56,035 nt of DNA from an uncultured Bacteroidales bacterium (GCA_947304185.1 CAMZAM010000016.1:1-56035); one strand, 5' to 3'; counted from the first letter of the stretch, positions 28,406 to 36,777 are shown. The notes: generated from the letters alone by a model not told the origin. Made by a program: numbers and translations.

Positions 28406-29266
28406 TTACTTGGTTAGAACAACCAAATATCTTGTTACTTTCCAGAACTGTTCTGGATTTGTAATTTCGAGTGTCACGATCTTGTTGCCTTCTGCATCCT
28501 TACCCTTTGTGAGTGTGTATGACTCAACTGGGTGAGTTGTGAGGACGACAGCCTTCTTAACTGGGAACACGATTGTGTTGAGTTCACGCATGTCAGCTTT
28601 TGTGAATTGTTCTGTTGGGACGTCGCCCTTGAAGATCTTCTTTGCGCTGAGGATGATGCCCTTCTCTTTCAGTTCTTTAGCTGTTGCACCAATGTAATAA
28701 ACTGTGTTCATCTCATCGGTCTGAGCTAAGTTCTGATTGTTAAGGTTCTCAATCTGTGTGTTAGCATTGTTCAAATCGTTGTTGAGGTTATCGACCTGAG
28801 TGTTGAGGTCTGCAATCTGACCGTCTTTCTCGACGATTGTTGCCTGCAAGCCAGCGATCATCTCTTCCTTCTCTGCGATCTGAGCCTGGAGCTTCTTGAT
28901 CTGAGCGCGAAGGTTACCGTTGTTCTTGCCTGACTTTTCGATCACCTGGTTCAATGAATCCAAACGAGCGCGGTTCTCAGCCATTCTTTCTTTGATCTGG
29001 AGGAGTTCAGAAACAATCTGATCTCTCTGACTGCCTTCCTGCTGAACTGTTAACATACCCTCTGCATCGCGGATAGCCTGGAGGTTGTTCTCAACTTCGT
29101 TGATGATGCCGATTGTAGCATTGAATTCGTTTTCCAAATTCTGATTTTCAACTGCGAGAGCTTCCTTCTCTGCTAATAATGTCTGATACTTCTTTGAACT
29201 TTCGACGCATGAGCTCAATACTAAAGCTACTAATGCGACTGACAAAATTGTTAATACCTTTTTCAT
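28406..29266 (-). CDS. Coiled-coil lipoprotein under a predicted sigma-54 promoter
   Basis: The signal peptide ends in a lipobox (ALVLSSC, Cys20). A long coiled coil follows (about residues 25-185) with heptad-like stretches such as QIKKLQAQIAEKEEMIAGL and repeated Asn-Leu-Asn segments (VDNLNNDLNNANTQIENLNN). A C-terminal globular domain runs from about 190 to 286 (GATAKELKEKGIILSAKKIF, ending EQFWKVTRYLVVLTK). The architecture recalls the Cbp1-like collagen-binding glycoprotein family of Bacteroides, but I assign that only tentatively. The gene stands alone between a strong terminator and a sigma-54-like promoter at 29312-29327. Confidence 0.8.
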   Translation of the reverse strand: MKKVLTILSVALVALVLSSCVESSKKYQTLLAEKEALAVENQNLENEFNATIGIINEVENNLQAIRDAEGMLTVQQEGSQRDQIVSELLQIKERMAENRARLDSLNQVIEKSGKNNGNLRAQIKKLQAQIAEKEEMIAGLQATIVEKDGQIADLNTQVDNLNNDLNNANTQIENLNNQNLAQTDEMNTVYYIGATAKELKEKGIILSAKKIFKGDVPTEQFTKADMRELNTIVFPVKKAVVLTTHPVESYTLTKGKDAEGNKIVTLEITNPEQFWKVTRYLVVLTK

Positions 29267-29311
29267 TGTTGTTATGATTTAAAATTAGTCTATGCTAACG
29301 AATGAAGTTTG

Positions 29312-29327
29312 TGCCAAAATCGTGCCA
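29312..29327 (-). promoter_or_regulatory. Sigma-54 promoter TGGCACGATTTTGGCA
   Basis: On the minus strand this matches the consensus TGGCACGRNNNTTGCW at 15 of 16 positions, with GG (-24) and GC (-12) correctly spaced. The predicted start site is near 29301, about 35 bases before the ATG at 29266. No TAnnTTTG box is seen between it and the gene. Confidence 0.75.
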
Positions 29328-29416
29328 AACTTACTTTTTTGTTAATAATTTTTGTTAATCAATTGATACTCAATATTTTAGAATTTTCATTCCTTTTCGT
29401 TTTCATACTCATACAG

Positions 29417-29453
29417 TGTGGAAAAGTGTGGAATAGCTCCACAAAAATCCACA
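29417..29453. promoter_or_regulatory. Nested dyad TGTGGA/TCCACA, candidate enhancer for the sigma-54 activator
   Basis: Two copies of TGTGGA (29417, 29427) face two copies of TCCACA (29438, 29448) around one axis at 29435. The site lies about 116-152 bases upstream of the predicted sigma-54 start, the usual place for an NtrC-type enhancer. It could alternatively form an RNA hairpin, but no T-run follows. Confidence 0.45.
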
Positions 29454-29512
29454 TCTCATTGATTTACAGTGCAAATATATAAAATTATTTAATACCCTGA
29501 CAAATATTTTTT

Positions 29513-29520
29513 TATTTTTG
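29513..29520 (+). promoter_or_regulatory. -7 box TATTTTTG of the MATE-nuclease operon
   Basis: TATTTTTG followed by C lies 16 bases before the GTG start at 29537. Confidence 0.6.
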
Positions 29521-29536
29521 CATAAAAAATTTTTTC

Positions 29537-30844
29537 GTGAATCGTTCAATCCTCAAATTAGCCATCCCAAACATTATCAGCAACATAACAATTCCACTGC
29601 TGGGATTGGTCGATATGATATTGATGGGACACCTCAGCTCACCCGTTTACATCGGTGCAATAGCTCTCGGCGGAACGATTTTCAGCGTGCTATACTCGTT
29701 TTTCAGCTTCCTCCGCGCAGGCACAACAGGTTTCACAGCCCAAGCCTACGGCGCCAAAGACTATTCCGAAGTAAGCTATTCACTTTACCGCTCGACGATT
29801 ATCGCTATCATTGCATTCCTATTAATAATATGTATACAAAAACCCATAGCTAAAATCAGCATGGCGTTATTGGAAGGCAGCGATGAAGTAATCGATCTCG
29901 CCATCACCTATTTCTTCGTAAGAATATGGGCGGCACCGGCTAACATGCTGCTTTACTGCCTCAACGGATGGTTCATCGGAATGCAAAACACTAAGATTCC
30001 AATGGCTATAGCCATCATTATCAACGTGTTAAACATTATTTTCAGCATCTTCTTCGTCGTGGTGATGCATCAGGATGTGGTCGGCGTGGCCCTCGGCACC
30101 GTCATCGCACAATACTGCGGACTCATCACAGCCTTGATATTCATTTTTGTAAAATATAAGCAATATCTCATCAAGATAAACACCCATATTCTATTGGATA
30201 TCAAGAAGTTAAAGAAGTTTTTCGTCGTCAACACCGACCTAATGATACGAAGCATTCTGCTGGTTCTGACAATCGCTTTCTTTACCAACCAATCAGCCAA
30301 ACTTGGCGACAACGTGCTGAGTATCAACATGATACTACTACAGTTCTTCTATATCTTCTCTTACTTCACCGATGGCTTTGCATACGCCGGAGAAGCCCTC
30401 GTCGGAAAGTTCATCGGAGCCCGCGACCAAGAAAACCTGCGTAGTGTGGTGATTCATTTATTCAAATGGGGATGCTACATCTGCGTTCCGTTTGCCATAC
30501 TTTACGCTCTCTTCCCCACTCCTTTCGTTAAAATGATATCCGACCAGCCTGTCATTATCGAACAGATACAACCTTATTATATATATATGGTGTTGATTCC
30601 GATAATAACCTTCGCCGCTTTCCTTTGGGACGGTATATATATCGGCGCCACGGCATCCAAAGCCATCCGCAACACCATGATAATCTCATCGATCCTCGTC
30701 TTCCTCCCGATGTGGTATTTCCTCATGCCACTCTGGGGTAACCACGGACTCTGGATCGCATTCCTCGGATTCATGCTCGCAAGAGGCATTTCAATGACCT
30801 TCTTCGCAAAGAAAAACATTCTCCAACTGCCTAATAATCAATAA
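29537..30844 (+). CDS. MATE-family efflux transporter (DinF-like)
   Basis: A 435-residue protein with twelve predicted membrane segments in two similar halves. The N-terminal half begins SILKLAIPNIISNITIPLLG then LVDMILMGHL, the usual MATE opening. It exports organic cations or other toxic compounds in exchange for Na+ or H+; the substrate is not visible. Translation starts at GTG, supported by the -7 box 16 bases upstream. The stop is one base before the start of the Cas4-like gene, so both are on one transcript. Confidence 0.9.
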   Translation: MNRSILKLAIPNIISNITIPLLGLVDMILMGHLSSPVYIGAIALGGTIFSVLYSFFSFLRAGTTGFTAQAYGAKDYSEVSYSLYRSTIIAIIAFLLIICIQKPIAKISMALLEGSDEVIDLAITYFFVRIWAAPANMLLYCLNGWFIGMQNTKIPMAIAIIINVLNIIFSIFFVVVMHQDVVGVALGTVIAQYCGLITALIFIFVKYKQYLIKINTHILLDIKKLKKFFVVNTDLMIRSILLVLTIAFFTNQSAKLGDNVLSINMILLQFFYIFSYFTDGFAYAGEALVGKFIGARDQENLRSVVIHLFKWGCYICVPFAILYALFPTPFVKMISDQPVIIEQIQPYYIYMVLIPIITFAAFLWDGIYIGATASKAIRNTMIISSILVFLPMWYFLMPLWGNHGLWIAFLGFMLARGISMTFFAKKNILQLPNNQ

Positions 30845-30845
30845 G

Positions 30846-32126
30846 ATGCACATCCTATCGAAATCAACATACATCAAAGGCGAACAATGCGAGAAGGCTC
30901 TGTATCTTTTCAAAAACAGACCGTTTCTTCGCGACAAGCTGAGCATGGAGCAACGTGCAAAATTCAAACGAGGCACCGATGTGGGAATACTCGCACAGCA
31001 ATATTTCCCGGGCGGCATCAACATGACACCAGGCTCACCGTCACAGTTTAGCAAAAAAGTCGTCGAGACCTTGAAAAACCTGACAAACCCAGCCGTCAAT
31101 GTGATGTATGAAGCAGTGTTTCAATACGACGACACTCTCATCATGCTCGACATACTCGTTCGCGACGGCGACAAATGGCGTGCCATCGAGGTGAAAAGCT
31201 CACTGAGCATAAGTCCGACATACATGAAAGACGCGGCCCTGCAATACTACGTGCTCAAAGGCTGCGAAGTGCCGCTCTCCGACATACAACTAATGTATAT
31301 CAATGCCGACTATGTCAGAAATGGCGACCTGGATTTATCACAACTATTTGTATTTCAATCTGTTAAAGAATATGCCGAGCAATATCAGGATGTCATTGCC
31401 AAGAACATCGCTCATTTCAAAGATGTCATAAAACAGCCGCATTCGCCAAAGATTACTATAGGAAACCAATGCGACAACCCTTATCGTTGCGAGTTCCACG
31501 GTCACTGCTGGAAAGACGTCCCCAACGAAGCCGGCAAACCTTATACCGTTGACTACAAGACACTTTACGAGCTCATCGGCGACCGCAACAAATCGACAGC
31601 CTTCCTCAACCTGCTGTTTTACCGGCCAGCCGTTCCACTCTTCGACGGCGACAAACCTTATACCGAATTTATCATCGGATTCTCAATACTCTCAAACAAT
31701 GGCCGATACGATAGCATCTACGACTGGAACTGTCTCGACGACCTGTCAAAATGGAAAGAGAGCCTTCCGCTTCTGACTGAACGGCTGGCCGGTTTCGAAC
31801 GTACAGTATGTTTCGCATCGCAAAATATCACTGCATCGCTACAAAAGTATAACTTATTGGAATCCAAAGAGTTAAACTATAAAATCCTCAATCTCAGAGA
31901 GGTTCTGCAACAATCCGATTTTCATCATGAAAAGGTAAAATCAGACTTCTCATTGCAAAATGTCTACGAGAGCCTCTTTCCCGACAAGTCACTCTTCGAG
32001 CATAGCCGCATCATTCTCAATGCCCTCAGCGACAACCCAATGGAAAGAAGTCTGATTACCAGCGACTTAGAGCAGGAAAACAAGGCCTTGCGTGAGATTT
32101 TCAAAAAAGTTATCAACATCTTATAA
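30846..32126 (+). CDS. Cas4-like PD-(D/E)XK nuclease with DUF2779-like C-terminal domain
   Basis: N-terminal nuclease core: Asp102 in LIMLDILVRDG, then Glu115 and Lys117 in RAIEVKSS, the D...ExK triad. Four cysteines (Cys15, Cys209, Cys215, Cys221; CDNPYRCEFHGHC) fit a Cas4/AddB-type 4Fe-4S cluster. From about residue 253 the sequence resembles DUF2779 (FYRPAVPLFDGDKPY). There the family's DFE catalytic acids, by my recollection of the family pattern, are replaced by NLL (residues 255-257), so the RNase-H-like domain is probably inactive. Function in vivo is unknown. No CRISPR array or cas gene is nearby. The start is one base after the MATE stop. Confidence 0.75.
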   Translation: MHILSKSTYIKGEQCEKALYLFKNRPFLRDKLSMEQRAKFKRGTDVGILAQQYFPGGINMTPGSPSQFSKKVVETLKNLTNPAVNVMYEAVFQYDDTLIMLDILVRDGDKWRAIEVKSSLSISPTYMKDAALQYYVLKGCEVPLSDIQLMYINADYVRNGDLDLSQLFVFQSVKEYAEQYQDVIAKNIAHFKDVIKQPHSPKITIGNQCDNPYRCEFHGHCWKDVPNEAGKPYTVDYKTLYELIGDRNKSTAFLNLLFYRPAVPLFDGDKPYTEFIIGFSILSNNGRYDSIYDWNCLDDLSKWKESLPLLTERLAGFERTVCFASQNITASLQKYNLLESKELNYKILNLREVLQQSDFHHEKVKSDFSLQNVYESLFPDKSLFEHSRIILNALSDNPMERSLITSDLEQENKALREIFKKVINIL

Positions 32127-32144
32127 ACAAATAATCATTATTCA

Positions 32145-32152
32145 TAATTTTG
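32145..32152 (+). promoter_or_regulatory. -7 box TAATTTTG of dnaB
   Basis: TAATTTTG lies four bases before the ATG at 32157. If that ATG is used the mRNA is leaderless; otherwise translation starts at the in-frame ATG at 32217. Confidence 0.55.
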
Positions 32153-32156
32153 TGGT

Positions 32157-33698
32157 ATGAATAATGAAAGTATAAAAAAATCGGGTTTTGTTAGGTCACA
32201 AGCCGCTGTTTCAGGCATGGATGTGCTTAATAATCAAGGGAGAATACCGCCACAAGCCGTCGACTTGGAAGAGGTGGTTTTGGGTGCGCTCATGCTCGAA
32301 AAAGAAGCCGTGAACGCAGTGATTGACATTTTGTCGCCGGAGGTGTTTTACAAAGAGGCACATCAGATTATCTTTGCGGCTATCAAGGATATGTTTACCA
32401 AGTCGGAAGACATTGATATTCTTACAGTTACCAACCATTTGAAGTCGACTGGCGACCTTGAGGCCGTTGGCGGTGCATATTACATCTCACAGCTTACAAA
32501 CCGCGTGGTATCATCAGCAAACATTGAATATCACTCACGTATCATATTGCAGAAATACATCCAACGCCGTCTTATTCAGATCTCTTCAGAGACTATAAAA
32601 GACGCCTACGAAGACTCTGCCGACGTGTTCGATCTGCTCGATACCGCTGAAAACAAGTTGTTCCAGATCAGTGAAAACAACCTGCGTCGTAACTACGACC
32701 AGATGCCTGACCTCGTGAAACTCGCCATCGATGACATCGAGAAGGCAAAAAACGCAGGCTCTGCCCTTCGTGGCGTGCCCTCAGGCTATACCGAACTCGA
32801 CCGCATCACCCAAGGCTGGCAGAAATCCGACCTCATCATCCTGGCAGCACGTCCAAGTATGGGTAAGACAGCATTCGCCCTCAACATGGCACGTAACGCA
32901 GCCGTCGAATTCAACAAGCCTATTGCTTTCTTCTCACTTGAGATGTCGTCAGTGCAGCTCGTGACTCGTCTTATCTCTTCTGAGACATCACTGACAGCTG
33001 ATAAACTGCGTTCAGGACAGCTTGCCGAATATGAGTGGCAACAACTCAACACTAAGGTGACGCCTCTCATCAACGCAAAGTTATACATCGACGACACTCC
33101 ACAGCTCTCGGTATTCGACCTACGTGCAAAATGCCGCCGACTCAAACAGCAGTACGATATTCAGATGATTTTCATTGATTATCTGCAACTTATGACAGCC
33201 AAGACCGAGAAAAACGGTAACCGCGAACAGGAGATCAGTAACATCTCACGTTCGTTGAAGAGTCTGGCAAAAGAGTTGAACATCCCTGTTTTGGCATTGT
33301 CACAGCTCTCACGTAGCGTCGAGACACGTCCAGGATCGAAGAAGCCTATCCTCTCCGACCTTCGTGAATCGGGTGCTATCGAGCAAGATGCTGACATGGT
33401 TTTGTTTATCTATCGTCCTGAGTATTACGGACTTACCGAAGACGAAGACAACAGTTCGACCAAGGGCAAGGCTATAGTGAGCATCGCCAAGCACCGTAAC
33501 GGCAAACTTGGTGACGTAGAACTGCGTTTCGTAGGAAAATATGCGCGTTTCGAGGATCTCGAACAGGATTATACTAAGACAAATGTTAGCGACAGCGCTG
33601 GTGGTGATCAACCGTCTCAGTTTGCTCCTAATGCCAACTTCAACGCCCCTGGCGAACGCCGTATAGGGTCAAGAATGAATACAGAAGATCCATTCTAG
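32157..33698 (+). CDS. dnaB: Replicative DNA helicase DnaB
   Basis: A 513-residue hexameric helicase that unwinds DNA at the replication fork. The N-terminal primase-interacting domain starts RIPPQAVDLEEVVLGALMLE. The RecA-like motor has Walker A in ARPSMGKTAFALNMARN near residue 230 and Walker B in MIFIDYLQLM near residue 340. DRESGAIEQDADM-type sequence (LRESGAIEQDADMVLFIYR) follows. No intein is present. The first 20 residues precede the conserved domain, and a second Met (32217) is possible. It ends in a low-complexity tail (NANFNAPGERR). A strong terminator follows. Confidence 0.97.
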   Translation: MNNESIKKSGFVRSQAAVSGMDVLNNQGRIPPQAVDLEEVVLGALMLEKEAVNAVIDILSPEVFYKEAHQIIFAAIKDMFTKSEDIDILTVTNHLKSTGDLEAVGGAYYISQLTNRVVSSANIEYHSRIILQKYIQRRLIQISSETIKDAYEDSADVFDLLDTAENKLFQISENNLRRNYDQMPDLVKLAIDDIEKAKNAGSALRGVPSGYTELDRITQGWQKSDLIILAARPSMGKTAFALNMARNAAVEFNKPIAFFSLEMSSVQLVTRLISSETSLTADKLRSGQLAEYEWQQLNTKVTPLINAKLYIDDTPQLSVFDLRAKCRRLKQQYDIQMIFIDYLQLMTAKTEKNGNREQEISNISRSLKSLAKELNIPVLALSQLSRSVETRPGSKKPILSDLRESGAIEQDADMVLFIYRPEYYGLTEDEDNSSTKGKAIVSIAKHRNGKLGDVELRFVGKYARFEDLEQDYTKTNVSDSAGGDQPSQFAPNANFNAPGERRIGSRMNTEDPF

Positions 33699-33704
33699 AT
33701 TACT

Positions 33705-33722
33705 GTTTACCGTTTACTGTTT
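33705..33722 (+). repeat. Heptad repeat GTTTACC/GTTTACT after dnaB
   Basis: GTTTACCGTTTACTGTTT begins seven bases after the dnaB stop. It forms an inverted pair with the GTAAACC repeat at 33771-33790 around the terminator hairpin. Confidence 0.75.
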
Positions 33723-33740
33723 AAAAATTGTATTAAACAA

Positions 33741-33770
33741 AAAAAATAGACAATTTCTTGTCTATTTTTT
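33741..33770. terminator. Bidirectional terminator between dnaB and arcC
   Basis: A perfect 13-bp stem (AAAAAATAGACAA / TTGTCTATTTTTT) with a TTTC loop lies between convergent genes, with A- and T-tracts suitable for both strands. Confidence 0.85.
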
Positions 33771-33790
33771 GTAAACCGTAAACCGTAAAC
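33771..33790 (-). repeat. Heptad repeat GTTTACG x2.9 starting in the arcC stop codon
   Basis: On the minus strand GTTTACGGTTTACGGTTTAC begins with the G of the arcC TAG stop codon, exactly as at smpB and hsp20. Confidence 0.8.
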
Positions 33791-34728
33791 TACTTCACGA
33801 TTCTTGTTCCAGCGTTAGGATTTCCGAGACTTGAAGCGTCGGTGATGACGGCATCATGGCCTGTCTCTTCGACGAACTTGACGGCTGCGCGCATCTTTGG
33901 TGCCATCGAGCCTTCTGTGAACTGTCCTTCTTCAAGATATTTCTTAGCCTCAGCTACAGTGATGCGGCCGAGAGCCTTCTCGTTTTCCTTACGGAAGTTG
34001 ATATATGCCTGAGGAACATCGGTGAGGATGTAGAACTCGTCAGCTTTTGTCTGCACTGCCACTAACGATGATGCGAGATCCTTGTCGATAACAGCCTCAA
34101 CGCCAACATAGTAACCGTCTTTCTCAACGACAGGGATGCCGCCGCCACCGGCGGTAACTACGATATTACCTTCTCTTGCGAGTAATTCTACAAGCTCAAT
34201 ATTATTGATTTCCAATGGCTTAGGTGAAGCCACAACTTTACGCCATCCTCTGCCCTTAGGATCTTCCTTGAAGACTGATCCGGTGGCGGCGGCATATTCT
34301 TCAGCCTCTTCCTTATCGTAATAAGGACCGACAGGCTTGGTAGGATTCTTAAACATCGGGTCGTTGCCGTCGACAAGCACGCGTGTCACCAAAGTGACAA
34401 TATTATGCTTGAATCCGTGTTTCGACAACACCTTACGGAATCCGGTCTCAATCATATAACCTATAGATCCCTGTGTCTCAGAGACGCAGAAATCCATTGG
34501 CATAGCCTGCACTTCAAACATCTTGGCACCAGCCTCATGCTGAAGCATCACATTGCCGACCTGCGGACCGTTGCCATGACCGATAATCAGATTGTCACCG
34601 TTCTTAATGAAACTCATCAAAGCCTCGCAAGTGTCGGCAACATTCTCAATCTGTTCTTGATAAGTACCTTTTTGATTGCTTCTCAACAAAGCGTTTCCGC
34701 CGAGAGCAACAACAACTAATTTACTCAT
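33790..34728 (-). CDS. arcC: Carbamate kinase
   Basis: A 312-residue amino-acid-kinase-fold enzyme that makes ATP from carbamoyl phosphate and ADP. Motifs visible are VVALGGNALLRSNQKGTYQE at the start, NLIIGHGNGPQVGNVMLQ near residue 50, ETQGSIGYMIETG near 85, and VTAGGGGIPVVEKDGYYVGV near 208. No arginine deiminase or ornithine carbamoyltransferase gene is adjacent, so its source of carbamoyl phosphate must be encoded elsewhere. It lies 9 bp after the lipocalin-like lipoprotein gene, probably in one transcript from the promoter at 35454. Confidence 0.96.
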   Translation of the reverse strand: MSKLVVVALGGNALLRSNQKGTYQEQIENVADTCEALMSFIKNGDNLIIGHGNGPQVGNVMLQHEAGAKMFEVQAMPMDFCVSETQGSIGYMIETGFRKVLSKHGFKHNIVTLVTRVLVDGNDPMFKNPTKPVGPYYDKEEAEEYAAATGSVFKEDPKGRGWRKVVASPKPLEINNIELVELLAREGNIVVTAGGGGIPVVEKDGYYVGVEAVIDKDLASSLVAVQTKADEFYILTDVPQAYINFRKENEKALGRITVAEAKKYLEEGQFTEGSMAPKMRAAVKFVEETGHDAVITDASSLGNPNAGTRIVK

Positions 34729-34737
34729 TTCAGTTTA

Positions 34738-35085
34738 TTATTTTTCTGTTTTCTTCTTGTAAGTAATTGAACATCCCATCTGAGAAAGAGTCAGCTCCTC
34801 ATCAGTGACATTCTCAATAATAAGGGTATCTGAAAATTCTCCTCTTATAGTACCGGTATTTTCACCCTTCAAAATGAGGAAATCACCGTTTTTCTCCCAT
34901 GATTTGAATGAGACGAAATCCATATTTATATCTTCGGCAGTGCCATCTTTTTGCAAGATGAAGCCCTGTTCCTGAGTGAATGTCGTACTAGGCTGCACCC
35001 ATGTTCCGACGAGCGGGTTAGTGCATGAAATCATCATAAATGAAAGTGCTAAAGCACTGAATAACAATACTTTTTTCATATTCAT
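34738..35085 (-). CDS. Small lipocalin-like lipoprotein
   Basis: The signal peptide ends in a lipobox (FMMISC) with Cys near residue 21. The mature part of about 95 residues begins TNPLVGTWVQPSTTFTQ, with the Gly-Thr-Trp motif of lipocalin-like domains. It continues as alternating beta strands (GFILQKDGTAEDI, DFLILKGENTGTI). It may bind a small hydrophobic molecule at the membrane, but this is inference from fold pattern. Two in-frame ATGs (35085 and 35079) are equally possible. It sits between the SMR-like and arcC genes. Confidence 0.7.
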   Translation of the reverse strand: MNMKKVLLFSALALSFMMISCTNPLVGTWVQPSTTFTQEQGFILQKDGTAEDINMDFVSFKSWEKNGDFLILKGENTGTIRGEFSDTLIIENVTDEELTLSQMGCSITYKKKTEK

Positions 35086-35089
35086 TAAA

Positions 35090-35440
35090 CTATCTTGCTA
35101 TCATTCCAACGCCGAGCATCACGAAAAGGACGCCCAACCATCTGACGACCGGGACCGTCTCCCCAAGGAAGAACATCGCCAGCAATATGGTGAAGATGTA
35201 ACTGATGCTTGTCAAAGGATAAACAAGCGACAACGAGAAACTCTTCAACATAAACATATAGATAATCATCGCTATGATATACAGAAGCAACGACAGACCG
35301 AACTGCCAGTTCATCAGACTCTTGAAAAAAGCTGCAGTCCAATCGAAATCAATCACCCTGTCCATGCCAATCTTCATGAAAAATTGGGCGAAGGCAAGGA
35401 ATGCCGACTGTATTATCGCTGTGATTATCAGTTTAAGCAT
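35090..35440 (-). CDS. Small four-helix transporter of the SMR/EamA (DMT) superfamily
   Basis: A 116-residue protein with four membrane helices (about residues 4-22, 45-65, 70-90 and 96-115). The family pattern QFFMKIGMD near residue 19 and SLVYPLTSISYIFTILLAMFFLGE then PVVRWLGVLFVMLGV is visible (given in short runs). Close relatives are EmrE-like and ArnE/ArnF-like proteins, which work as dimers. The substrate is not assigned. The gene is first in a likely operon with the lipocalin-like lipoprotein and arcC. Confidence 0.75.
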   Translation of the reverse strand: MLKLIITAIIQSAFLAFAQFFMKIGMDRVIDFDWTAAFFKSLMNWQFGLSLLLYIIAMIIYMFMLKSFSLSLVYPLTSISYIFTILLAMFFLGETVPVVRWLGVLFVMLGVGMIAR

Positions 35441-35453
35441 AAAAAATTTTTTG

Positions 35454-35461
35454 CAAAGTTA
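35454..35461 (-). promoter_or_regulatory. -7 box TAACTTTG of the SMR-lipoprotein-arcC operon
   Basis: Minus-strand TAACTTTG followed by C lies 13 bases before the ATG at 35440. Confidence 0.55.
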
Positions 35462-35470
35462 CGATTTTTT

Positions 35471-36187
35471 TCAATCCAAATAATAATCTTTTAAAAACTC
35501 TTTATAATCTTTTGTGAATGAATGGTCGGCATGTCTCAGTACGAACGTTTCGTCTTGAATCACATCTATTTGATTTACAACGAGTTGCATGTTGATTCTA
35601 TTCGGCTCTTTGCCCTCGATAGGCACTATTTTCATCTCTTTTTTAAGATAAAATCCTTGATTTTCAGCATCTTTCAAAAAAGTGAGCGATTCACGTGCCG
35701 GAAGCACCAAAGCAAAACGTCCTTCGGGTTTGAGAAGCTTCTTTACAGAAATCAATAAATCATTGTAACTCAGCGTATTAGTGTGTCTTGCCAAACCTTT
35801 TTTCGCCTTTTCAGGGATGTTGTCGCCGAAGAAAAACGGAGGGTTCGACACTATCAAATCATATTTTTTTGTGCAACTATCGGCATAGTCTTTTACGTCG
35901 TCGTTTATCGCAAAAAGCTGTGATTTCCACGCCGAATTGCTGAAATTTTGCGCCGCTTCGTCACAAGAATCCCTGTCGATTTCCACCGCGTCAACGCTTT
36001 TCACGCCTTTCTGGGCAAGCATCAGAGGTATCAATCCGCAGCCCGTCCCGATGTCAAGAACCTCATCGTTTTCATTCACGTCAACCCAGCGGGCGAGCAA
36101 GATGGCATCGGTCCCGATCTTCATGGTCGAGCGATGGTGAAACAACGCGAATCTCTTGAAAAAAAACGGGCGCTGATCCATAATCAC
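35471..36187 (-). CDS. trmN6: tRNA1(Val) A37 N6-methyltransferase
   Basis: A 238-residue Rossmann-fold methyltransferase of the TrmN6/YfiC type that modifies A37 next to the anticodon of tRNA-Val. Motif I is VLDIGTGCGLIPLMLAQKG near residue 42, the acidic SAM contact is in VDAVEIDRDS, and the catalytic amino-methyltransferase motif is LIVSNPPFFFGD near residue 120. The start overlaps the rimM stop by 4 bp, so it is coupled to rimM. Confidence 0.9.
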   Translation of the reverse strand: MIMDQRPFFFKRFALFHHRSTMKIGTDAILLARWVDVNENDEVLDIGTGCGLIPLMLAQKGVKSVDAVEIDRDSCDEAAQNFSNSAWKSQLFAINDDVKDYADSCTKKYDLIVSNPPFFFGDNIPEKAKKGLARHTNTLSYNDLLISVKKLLKPEGRFALVLPARESLTFLKDAENQGFYLKKEMKIVPIEGKEPNRINMQLVVNQIDVIQDETFVLRHADHSFTKDYKEFLKDYYLD

Positions 36188-36711
36188 ATATTGAGATACA
36201 TGTCAATCAAGCCTTCTGGAGCCTTGACAGTCAATGTTTTAGCTTTTTTATCCACCTTTTGGATGATATCGTCGTGAATGGGAATCAGTATCTCTTTTCC
36301 GTCTTTCATTACCTGGATGACAGCCTGCGTCGGATACTCCAAAACATCGGAGATCTCCCCTATCTCGCCTTTTGCCACGTCGACAAGCTTAAAACCTACT
36401 ATTTCCTTATAATAAAACTCGTCTTCGTCAAGCTCAGGCAGCATCTCATTGGGCAAAAACACAGCCTTTCCCAGGAAAACCACCGCCTGTTCCATCTTCT
36501 TCACATCCTGAAGCTGCACAAACATCTTATCGCCACTAATCTTTTGATAATCAATAAAATATGGAATCAAATTACCTTTCTCTTCAATCAAAAGATATCT
36601 CAAATCCTTAAAATCATCGGGATTTGCCACATCGAGTTTGACGGTCAGTTCGCCTTTCAAACCGTGTGTTTTCGTAATCTTACCGAAGAAAAAGCAGTCG
36701 TTTTTTGTCAT
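36184..36711 (-). CDS. rimM: 16S rRNA processing protein RimM
   Basis: RimM helps mature the 30S head and binds S19. From the chosen start the protein has 175 residues, the usual size, and begins MTKNDCFFFGKITKTHGLKG. The N-terminal beta-barrel is followed by the PRC-barrel region (DEFYYKEIVGFKLVDVAKGE, ending IPIHDDIIQKVDKKAKTL). A longer frame starting at 36738 would run through the promoter box at 36726, so it is rejected. The gene is separate from trmD and rpsP, with which it is linked in many bacteria; here it pairs with trmN6. Confidence 0.94.
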   Translation of the reverse strand: MTKNDCFFFGKITKTHGLKGELTVKLDVANPDDFKDLRYLLIEEKGNLIPYFIDYQKISGDKMFVQLQDVKKMEQAVVFLGKAVFLPNEMLPELDEDEFYYKEIVGFKLVDVAKGEIGEISDVLEYPTQAVIQVMKDGKEILIPIHDDIIQKVDKKAKTLTVKAPEGLIDMYLNM

Positions 36712-36725
36712 AATTATATTTTTTG

Positions 36726-36733
36726 CAAAGATA
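36726..36733 (-). promoter_or_regulatory. -7 box TATCTTTG of rimM-trmN6
   Basis: Minus-strand TATCTTTG followed by C lies 14 bases before the ATG at 36711 and fixes that start. Confidence 0.65.
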
Positions 36734-36746
36734 AGCATTTTTAAGT

Positions 36747-36754
36747 TATCTTTG
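36747..36754 (+). promoter_or_regulatory. -7 box TATCTTTG of the His-rich transporter gene
   Basis: TATCTTTG lies 23 bases before the ATG at 36778, divergent from the rimM promoter 13 bases away. Confidence 0.6.
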
Positions 36755-36777
36755 TACGCTGTAAATTTTTAAAAAAC

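Noticed and set aside
30846..32126. CRISPR-associated role for the Cas4-like protein
   Set aside because: No repeat array or other cas gene occurs in the window, and the DUF2779-like second half is not part of Cas4 proteins of CRISPR systems.
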